Source of the DNA: Hygrophila difformis | Lineage: Eukaryota > Streptophyta > Magnoliopsida > Lamiales > Acanthaceae | Reading direction: 5' to 3' | Length of the DNA: 64,000 nucleotides | Assembly (NCBI GenBank): GCA_030278955.1 | Contig: JAOANR010000004.1 | Coordinates: 60,887,541 to 60,951,540 of the forward strand | Shown: positions 55,660-64,000 of the stretch, one piece after another | Position numbering within the stretch: position 1 is the first letter of the stretch | Layout of the letters: each line of letters begins with the position of its first letter | Translations under genes and position numbers: made by a program | Notes under the pieces: generated by a model | What the model saw: only the letters and a program-made list of their open reading frames with translations | Told to the model about the DNA's origin: nothing | Database searches by the model: none

Positions 55660-57000
55660 TTTAGCCATTATGATTATTCAAGGCAAGAATTCTCAGTAAA
55701 AAGAAATAGAATGGATGGTGTATTGAGACATAACTTATTCTTATTTGGGATAGAATGTCACGAGACATCTCCGGATTTGCAGTAATCCCAGCAAAATGAA
55801 CATGTTTTTCTCCATACTTGAGTGTAATTTTTATTCTCCTCCACTCTGAAACTTATTTCTTATATTTTTCTTTAATGCTAATAGTGAGTTATGGGTGGAA
55901 CAAACTATTCAAATTCTCAATAAAAATTTAATTTATTTACCAAAAAAATAAAAATTTAATTTTGTTTGCACTTTGCAAATTCAAAACTTAAGAAGATATG
56001 TGGAGAAAAGAATAATGATTATGATTGTAGAAAAAGAATTGAGTAGTTCAAGAAACAAAATAATTATCAATTTTATATTATTTAAATCTATCTAATGTAA
56101 TGTCATTTTTAACCCTGCAATAAATATGAACCATTAATTGAACTCATATCCTATGGCTATAATTTAGCCCAGCACATGCTTCAAAAAAGGTATCCCAGCA
56201 TGGGAACCATTTCGTGGGAGGAGTATACTAACACTTCTGCCCGGGCCTTGACACGTGTTTTTGTTTCTAAACACTGTGCTACGTAGGTTAGGTTATTTGG
56301 CAGTTGTAGAATACTCCATACTGGATTGGATTGATAAAAGTAAGGGAGCATACCCTTGCACATTTGATTTATTTAAAACTTAAAGCATGTAAATTCCTAA
56401 TTAAACCAAATAATTAAAATTCATGGAAAAGGTAGAAAATCCGGATGGCTTACAGGAACCCAACAGATTGAGATTTGATGAGAAGCCTAACATCACAAAC
56501 ACGCAACAAAACATTCAAAAGATTTCTTCCTCATAGTCATCTCCTTACCAATATAATAGTCAGTGTACCAGTCTCTCATTACCACTAATTAATCATCATT
56601 TACGCGTGACTTTTTTTTTTACTCTCTTTTTTTCCGTGTGCAATTAGGTAATCTGCAACATATGATGATGATTTATCCTCATCATGTAAATTTGAAGCTA
56701 TTGGTTGTAATTTCAGAAAATCAATTAGGATATTATATATTGCACATACATGAGTTGTATTGAACTTATATAGAAAACGTGAAATAGTCTCACTCCCATT
56801 TATCCGTGACACAAACAACGCAAGTGTTACTCTATCTGAGGATTTGCTAGCTTATGGAGTATGTACCAAATAAATTAACAGAGAGGAAAAAAAAAAAAAA
56901 AAAAGAAGAAGAAGAAGAAGATAACGTTACAAGAACTATGACACAACAATGAAACCAATTTGCATTCAGCAAATTAAAGCACATACATAATTAATCAGGC
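55660..57000. other. Intergenic between repeat array and UGT copy 2
   Basis: It contains a GAA-type microsatellite near 56890-56922 and no recognisable gene. Confidence 0.45.
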
Positions 57001-57009
57001 AGAGCGTAG

Positions 57010-58533
57010 CTAATTCTTGAGAAGGATATCATTGATCAAAAACTCCAAGTTCTCAAAGGACGACCCGCCGGGCTGCGCCGCCGCATGCGCCGCCTGTTTC
57101 CACTCCAGGGCCTTCTTCCTCATCTCCTTCCCCTTTTCCCCTTCCATCAGCAGCTTAACCAGCTCCGCAACCTTCTCCCTCTTCACCTCCCCTTCGATCT
57201 CCACTCCCATCGCCCAATCACTGCACACGTACCGGCAATTCGTCTGCTGCTCCGCGAAGAACGGCCACGATATCATCGGCACCCCCTCCGACACGCCCTC
57301 GATCGTCGAATTCCACCCGGAGTGCGTCAGGAACCCTCCCACCGAGGGGTGCGACAACACCTGCTCCTGCGAGCACCACCCGACCATGAACGCGCGGTCC
57401 CGGACCTCCTCCAGGTACTCCTCCGGTAACAGGGCGGATTCGCCGCTCACGAGGTCGGGCCTGATGATCCATAAAAAGTATTGGTTGCTGTTGGCCAGTC
57501 CCCAGGCGAATTCCAGGAGCTGTTCCTTGGAGAGGACGGTTATGCTGCCGAAGTTCACGTAGAGGACGGAATTGGGGGCGTGCTGGTTCAGCCAATCCAG
57601 GCACCCGTTGTCCTCCTTCCAGAGGCTGGACCCGATGGATTTCACTTGCGGGTTTTTCACCTGGTGTTCCAGTAGTTGGAGTGGGCCTATGGTGCAGACG
57701 CGGCTGAATTTCTCCCTGAGTGCTTCCAGGACTTCTTTTTCCAGGTCGTCGAACGTGTTGATTATTACAGCCTTGGCCCTGGACGCGTTCCCCGTCTGTA
57801 GAATGTTGTAATGGACCATAATGTCGTCTGGATTCGTGGTCCTGATGAAGCTAGGGAAGTCCCTCAGCCTGATGTTCTTCATCCCGGGAACCCAATCCAG
57901 CTCGGTTTCCAGATATCCATTCGTTACTTGGCTTTCATCTGCTCATTATTAGTATTATTGGATTAATTACATCAACCAATTGATATTCAATCCTCAAATT
58001 AAGCTCTTTTATACATAGCAGATTCAAATATTTCCAAACATACCTTGAAGAGGGAATATCCCCCGGTTCACGAGCTCCGCGTAATTGCAATAACCCATGA
58101 AGCCACAAGCGCTGGTGGTAAAGAAGACAACCTCAGGAATCCCGAGCTGTTCGGCAGCATCAAGCGTGAAGCTCATAACTCCGTCGGATACTATACAGCT
58201 CACATTAGGGCAATCGGGGGACTCATTCAGGCTCCTGATGAGGTCCAGGAACGGGGGAAAGCCATTCTTTCTGAGGGAATCGCAGAGCTGAGGAATATCC
58301 TGCGTGGCATCCTTGTCGGAAGACGGCAGGCCGTCGGGGATTGTCCTGAACTGGAAATCGTCGAGTCCCTGGACGGATTGGTGGCCCCGAGCGCGCACCA
58401 GACGGCTGTGGTTGAACTCGGTGTTGACGAAAGTGATGAAGAAGCCCCTGGAGTGTAAGATCTTGGCCAATTTGAGGACGGGGGCGATGTGGCCCTGCGC
58501 AGGGTAGGGGATGAGGACAGCGTGTGGCTTCAT
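57010..58533 (-). CDS. UGT85-type UDP-glycosyltransferase, copy 2
   Basis: The exons (minus) are 58533-58044 and 57938-57010 (490 and 929 nt), with a phase 1 intron at the same position as copy 1, giving 472 aa. His15 ([10 protein letters not shown]) and Asp117 (VSDGVMSFT) form the likely catalytic dyad. The PSPG box starts [13 protein letters not shown] and ends WPFFAEQ. Its THSGWNST has Ser where THCGWNS is usual. The N-terminal halves of the two copies are nearly identical in motif order ([37 protein letters not shown]). Role: cytosolic glucosylation of a small hydrophobic acceptor, substrate unknown. It lies about 9.6 kb from copy 1 in the same direction, so the pair is a dispersed tandem duplication. 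Confidence 0.95.
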
Positions 58534-58606
58534 TTTGATGATTTGTGGCTGACAAATGACACTGCTGCTGTCTGATTTTGCACTCGAGATTGGGCGAACC
58601 AGGACA

Positions 58607-58614
58607 TATTTATA
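58607..58614 (-). promoter_or_regulatory. TATA box of UGT copy 2
   Basis: The minus strand reads TATAAATA, 74-81 bp upstream of the ATG at 58533. The spacing is similar to that in copy 1. Confidence 0.65.
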
Positions 58615-58770
58615 TTGAGATGCTGCGAATTCGGCCTGTTTTGATTTTAATTTGTTTAGTTTTCGTACAAGCTAAAAATTTGTTTAGTTTTCAGCAAGTG
58701 GATGTGTTTGTTGGGTCGAGCTGATAGGCCAGAGCAATGAATTTGGTCAGTAAATGCTGCCGTTGACGTA

Positions 58771-59029
58771 CTTCCTCCGTTTTTTAAAGAATGCTACAAA
58801 CCCACTCAGCACACAGTCCAATGCATATTTTAAATCATTAGTAATTCAAATTCTGTACATGTAAAAATTCTAAAAGTTTTATATTTAAAATCTACAAGAC
58901 GAGACGAATCTAACAAGATCACACTTGGCTATATTTTAACTTGTATAACCATGAGAAAACTTTAAGTCAAAGTATATAAGTGAACAGTACTCATTAATCA
59001 ACATTAGCTAACAAAAAAAATGTAGGGAG
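58771..59029. mobile_element. Stowaway-like MITE in the UGT copy 2 upstream region
   Basis: It is TA-flanked and 259 bp long. Its ends are CTTCCTCCGTTTTTTAAAGA and AAAAATGTAGGGAG. It starts 238 bp upstream of the ATG. Confidence 0.8.
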
Positions 59030-59535
59030 TATAATTTTCTTCTCCTATTGTAATGCTTCATTTTTTTTAAAAAAAAAATAGTTAAAATATTTTGACATTA
59101 TTATTCATACCTACTTAAAATTTTATTTTAATTGTAAGTTAAAATAGATAAATGGGATCTCGCTAGATTTATCGTGTAGTTTTTAAGTGTTAGAACTTTG
59201 AAAATTTTTATTTATACTGAAATTGAGTTAGCAATGATTTAAAATGTGAATTGAACTGCGCGATATGTGGGGTCATAAAAACATTTCAAGACAACAGACA
59301 GTATTTGTGATGGAGTAGTTAGTATAGTACTAGTATTACTTAATTACTGTAATCGAAGGGCTTTTGAAATTATAATTACGCTTCCAATGCTTAAAGATTG
59401 GACATAAGCTTTTTATGTCTTGTCTGATCCTGGCGGATACGCAATTCATAACATTTTCACATAAAAATTGAGTTGTTGAAGTTGAAGATGCATGCATCTG
59501 AAAATTCATTTGTTCAGGAATTTCATAAATACTTA

Positions 59536-59788
59536 CTCCATTCCTAAATAAATGCAACATATCCACATTTCACACAATCCAATGCACATTTTTAATCCGT
59601 AATAACTCAAATTCCACAAGCAAAAATTATGCAAATTTAATATTCTAAATCTATGCGATTAGACGAATCCAATAAGATCTCACTTGACTATATTTTATCT
59701 TATATAATTGTATTAAAAAGTCGAGTCAAAATTACTCAATGAACAGTGATAAAAGTTAAAACGTGCAAATAAAAAAGAACGGATGTAG
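59536..59788. mobile_element. Stowaway-like MITE
   Basis: TA flanks, ends CTCCATTCCTAAATAAATG and AATAAAAAAGAACGGATGTAG. The core GACGAATCCAATAAGATCTC is inside. Confidence 0.8.
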
Positions 59789-59799
59789 TATTAAATTGA

Positions 59800-60820
59800 A
59801 TGTTTTTTTTTTTGCCCCATCGCTGAATACTAGTAGTATAATATTAAAAATTGTGGTCCATGCCATTTGTGATCCAGCCTAAGTAACATGGGTTTCTGTA
59901 TAGTAATCATAAAAATGGCTGGGTTAGTTGACACCTGTGATGGATGCCAAATTATAATGAATGGAAGGGTGATAAGTTAATTTTTAGATTCAACATTTAA
60001 TTTTTAGATTCAACATTTTGAGTACCAATTTAGTACTTTTAAATATAATAATTTAGCAGTCTATGTATGCTGAATCCATAGCACAGTAACTTGGATTGGC
60101 AGAGATAATATGCATTGTGGTTGGGTTAACTATTAAGCATTGTCTTGTGGCCTTGAACCCGCCAACTTCTCACTGTTGGATAATTAATTTACTAGTAGTA
60201 TTTATTAGTAAATTTTTCTCTCATTAATTTTAATTAGTGTATATATATCTTTAAAGTAGATCCGCTTATCTTACAATAAAGCTTTTCTTCAACTTTTACC
60301 ATATTATTATTATGAATACTAAAACAAGTTGGAAGACGAGAAACTAGTATGGGACAAAAACATGCATGTGCTCTCATCAGATGTATTTCTTCTTTTGATT
60401 CCAATGCGACAACACTGATATGTTTCTTTCAACTACTTCTAATTAATTAATTAGCCTTTTTTTTAAAAAAAAAAAAGTTCATATTGTTGTAAATAATTGG
60501 CTGCAAACAAAGTGAAGTATAATAATAGTGCAGTATGTGTAAGCAGTTGACATGATACCGCTTCATTAATTAGTAGGAAAATAAATTACATCTTCTGGAT
60601 GATTGTTGAACACTAGTATATGGAGTAGTAAAACTAATGAAACAAAAAATTGATTTATTAAGAGTTTAAAAGACCCAATGTCCGAAGAGTAATTTGAGGT
60701 AGCTAGGTATTTGTGGGTTTAGGAAATCATATCGTGTTCAAATTATTTTTGGAATCATTCGAGCCCCAATTCAAGAGCTTAAACCGTTAGAGCACCCTAA
60801 ATACTTTATAAACTAAGTAC
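59800..60820. other. AT-rich intergenic
   Basis: No gene or clear repeat border is seen. Confidence 0.5.
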
Positions 60821-60823
60821 TTA

Positions 60824-61079
60824 CTCCGTTTTTATTTGTTTGCTACGGACCCACATTGCACGCAGTCCAATGCACATTTTAAACCGTTAATAACTCAAGT
60901 TTGGCACAAGTAAAAATTCTATAAGTTCCATATTTAAAAACTACATGACAAGACGAATCTAACAAGATCACACTTGACTATATTTTAACTTGTATAACTA
61001 TGAGAAAAATTGAAATCAAAGTAGTTCAATGAATAGTAGCAAAACTTCCAATGTAGCTAACAATAAAAAACGGAGAAAG
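60824..61079. mobile_element. Stowaway-like MITE
   Basis: TA flanks, ends CTCCGTTTTTATTTGTTTGC and GCTAACAATAAAAAACGGAG. It is 256 bp long. Confidence 0.87.
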
Positions 61080-61157
61080 TAGTATTTAATATGTACTACT
61101 AGTATATAAATAAATTTGAAGAAGGTGGAGTATATATAGGTTAGGCAATGATAAATA

Positions 61158-61407
61158 CTTCATCTGTTTTTTAAAGATTGTTACGGACCCACCCAGCATG
61201 CAGTCTAATACACATTTTAATAACTTAAATTCGATACATGTAAAAATTCAAAAATTTGGATATTTAAAAACTACAAGACGAGACGAATCTAACAAGATCT
61301 CACTTGACTATATTTTAACTTGTATAAATATGATAAAATTTTAAGTCAAAATATTTATGTGAACAGTACACATTTGTGAAACGTAGCAAATAAAAAACCG
61401 GAGTAAG
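61158..61407. mobile_element. Stowaway-like MITE
   Basis: TA flanks, ends CTTCATCTGTTTTTTAAAG and AATAAAAAACCGGAGTAAG. The orientation is the same as the element at 60824. Confidence 0.8.
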
Positions 61408-62019
61408 TATAATATACCGTACTCCTAACTCCTAAGGGAGGGGTGGTGTTAGAAATATATAGAGTCCATAAGAGTTTGGAGTTTGGACTTTGTGATGGTG
61501 ACACAGAATAGAAAAATAATAGTACTCCAAGTGAATAGTATAAATTATTGAAGCGTAGTTTGTGTATTAGTAGTAGTTTGGAGTTTGGACTTTGGACCAA
61601 CTACCCTTCAAATTTACGATTCGTTGTTAGGATTGGTGGTTGTCGATTGTCACTTGTCACCCCTAACAACCACCAATGAATAATGAATAGTATAAAAAGA
61701 CAATTCTATTCACATTATTCATTATTCAACTTTGATTCACATTTATATAATAGTTATTGAAGAAAAAAAATATATTCAAGTGAGATATTATTCGAATTGT
61801 CTCATCTTGTAATTTTATAATATTAAATTTTTACTTATAGACAACATGAATTATTAATTGTTAAAATTATGCATTGAATTACGTGCACAGAAAATGTATT
61901 GTATATTCATGTGAACATAGGAAGTATAATATACTAAACTCATGCTTTTAAGGAATGAAAACTTGATATAATGATAGATTCTTATATAAAAAAATCTAAA
62001 ATAGTTTTTATAAATTGTA

Positions 62020-62315
62020 CTCCCTCTGTTTCATTTATCTTGTTTGACTTCTGCACACAATTCAATGCACTTTTTCAATCGTTAATATCTCAAAATATAT
62101 ACAATGAGAAATTATATAAACTATATATTCTAAAACTATGTGATCATACGATTCTAATAAGACCCAACTAGACTATTTTTTTCAAATATATACATATAAT
62201 ATAATTGAGTCAAAGTCGAACAATGAACAGTGTTAAAAAGTTAAACAAGACACGTTAAGCGGGATGGAGAGATGTTAAAAAATTAAACAAGACATGTTAA
62301 GCGGGATGGAGAGAG
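62020..62315. mobile_element. Stowaway-like MITE with duplicated right terminus
   Basis: The left end is CTCCCTCTGTTTCATTTATC after TA. The right terminal 42 bp (ending GCGGGATGGAGAGA) occurs twice in tandem (62231-62272 and 62273-62314), with two differences, before the final TA. Confidence 0.85.
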
Positions 62316-62319
62316 TACT

Positions 62320-63390
62320 ATATTGGCCTTTAAGACCCCTTCCTGTCTGTTGATGCCAGCGCTTTCCCGGGCGATTGGAGCAAAAGAAAAAATGTTATTA
62401 CAACACAATGAGGGGCAAATCTAGCATGACATACACCAATTATATATGTTGAATTATTTATTTATTTATCAATAATAGCTTGAAATAAGTGACTAGTAGT
62501 ACTAGAAAGTAGAAAGAAACAATATCCTAGCCACAACTTAGGGATTGCCAACGCACAGTAATTATCATCAACACCACTTTCCCCACATTAAACTTATTTT
62601 ATTTATATTAAACACTATATTTTAATAGTATTATTTACTATTCTTTAATTTTAATTTAATTATTAAACGGTTTAATATGGGCATTGAATGAGTAGGATGG
62701 TGAAAAGATGTTCCCGCATTTCTATATATAAATAAAACACAAAAAAAAATAAAAGATAAAAAAATACTATATGGTGAGTTTTTCTCCCAAGTATTATGGG
62801 ATGATGGGTGACTTGTCCCCACAGACACAGGGCATAAAATATTAAAATTATAGGAGCATCGATCTCATTTAGCTGACATTATAAATACTATTTTTTAAAG
62901 TAATTTATTACTAGTATTTTGGGAGAGCAGCAGCAGCAGCACATGTTAGCAGCGCTGTAGTTGAGATCCCACGACTATAATTGCGTTTGCACCTACCACC
63001 TTTGCATCTATCTTCTTTCCAACTTTCCATACCACTTTAATTTTTCCTTTTTTAAATTGCAATTTGTGGAAAATTAAATTATTAACTTCAGTAGTATGTT
63101 GCAGCAGCTGTTGCCTTTTCACAGGGCTCTTTGAAAGACATCATATTGACCAGCATATAGCATATTGGAAGAACATATTGTCTCACAGTTCTCTCTCCGA
63201 ATTTGCTATCTGCTAGCGGATTTGCTGACTCCCAAACATCCCATACAGAGACAATCAATTTGGGTAGGAGTAGGAATGTAGGATCCCTTTTCTTCTACCC
63301 TCCATTTAATTACCTTTTCTACACAAGTTCACCTCATTAATTTTTTTTTTCAAAAAAAATCAATGTTATCGTATTTAAATTATAGAAAAA
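62320..63390. other. AT-rich intergenic
   Basis: It contains a short CAG run (62929-62941). No gene is seen. Confidence 0.45.
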
Positions 63391-63440
63391 TTTTCCGGCC
63401 TTGATGGTTTATTAAAAAAAAAATATTATAGAAATTGAAT

Positions 63441-63545
63441 TGGGTGAAGTTCCCCGACTCCATAAGTCCCCGGACTCCCAACTTATAGGTTGTGGCATGA
63501 GTTCTCACAACTTATTTCCCGGGCCTTTAATGATTCCTAAAAAAA
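63441..63545 (+). mobile_element. Short SINE-like insertion with 16-bp target duplication
   Basis: ATTATAGAAATTGAAT is duplicated at 63425-63440 and 63546-63561. The 105-bp insert ends GGGCCTTTAATGATTCCTAAAAA, resembling the tail of the SINEs at 50964 and 52290. It lacks their tRNA head, so it is 5' truncated. Another such tail (CCGGCCTTGATGGTTTATTA plus A-run) lies just upstream at about 63396-63423. Confidence 0.87.
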
Positions 63546-64000
63546 ATTATAGAAATTGAATAAAATTTGCAAACTGCAATTACACATCGTCAAACAAATT
63601 TAAAATAAAATAAAATTATACGACAACTTATTATTGGGTAAATTTGAAAATTTAATTTTATCATCGTGTTGCTGTTTTCAAGTTGATCGTGTATTAGCCC
63701 TAAATTTTTCTAATCAAATATATATACAAATATATATTTTATATTTCATACCTTTCAAGTTAATTGATCATATTTTTTTTTTTTTTGGAATGTTTCAAAA
63801 TAGTTGTAACATTTCTATATATAGTATACAAAATGCGCGTGAAAATAAGAAAGAGTTGAATATGAGAGGATAATGGGATGAAAATAAGGTTTTAAACATG
63901 TAAAACAAAGAAAGTGATAATTTAGTATGAACGAATGCAGTGTAATTTTTATGGAAAGGTGTATTTATCTTTAAAAATTAAATTAATAATCATTTATTAA

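Noticed and set aside
57017..57562. Long plus-strand frame over UGT copy 2
   Set aside because: It is a shadow of exon 2 of the UGT gene, with the same pattern as in copy 1.

Overview
This is a nuclear DNA window from a flowering plant, most likely a eudicot. The evidence is intron-containing plant genes with GT-AG introns, intron-bearing tRNA-Tyr(GTA) and elongator tRNA-Met(CAT), plant-only families (UGT85-type glycosyltransferases, type I metacaspases, OM64, clade-F-like PP2C, a prolamin-like secreted protein), and a dense load of plant transposable elements. An asterid or Lamiales-like genome is a guess from gene flavour only. There is no CRISPR, operon or other prokaryotic signal.

Layout. 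1-9998: most of a Ty3/gypsy LTR retrotransposon of Tat type on the minus strand (5' LTR, primer-binding site, intact gag-protease and pol ORFs). It also carries plus-strand (antisense) ORFs between pol and the missing 3' LTR. 10.0-16.6 kb: a patch of broken host-gene pieces (RPA large-subunit-like, SR splicing factor, DA1-like) ending in a 1.1-kb Helitron. 17-22.5 kb: tRNA-Cys, MITEs, a SINE, a prolamin-like gene and a minus-strand Helitron relative. 22.5-25.5 kb: a PP2C gene. 27.3-28.2 kb: a complete solo LTR. 29.2-34.9 kb: an OM64 gene with an apparent one-base frame problem. 36.4-38.6 kb: an unrecognised two-exon gene. 40.2-44.5 kb: two type I metacaspases in tandem on the minus strand. 44.85-45.09 kb: two tRNA genes. 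45.9-58.5 kb: two UGT85-like genes in the same orientation, about 10 kb apart. Between them lie a LINE fragment with an RNase H domain, SINEs, MITEs and two adjacent Helitron-like repeats. 58.6-64 kb: gene-poor, MITE-rich sequence.

Most gene models were built by hand, requiring consistent intron phase. The PP2C, unknown, second metacaspase and both UGT models close in frame from ATG to stop (280, 404, 356, 477 and 472 aa). OM64 totals 1802 coding nt, one short of a multiple of three. The first metacaspase is firm over four exons and uncertain at its C-terminus.

Functionally the genes are ordinary nuclear genes without an obvious shared pathway. The local stories are tandem duplications (metacaspases, UGTs) and transposon remodelling of promoters: a LINE lies about 40 bp upstream of one UGT TATA box and a MITE about 155 bp upstream of the other.
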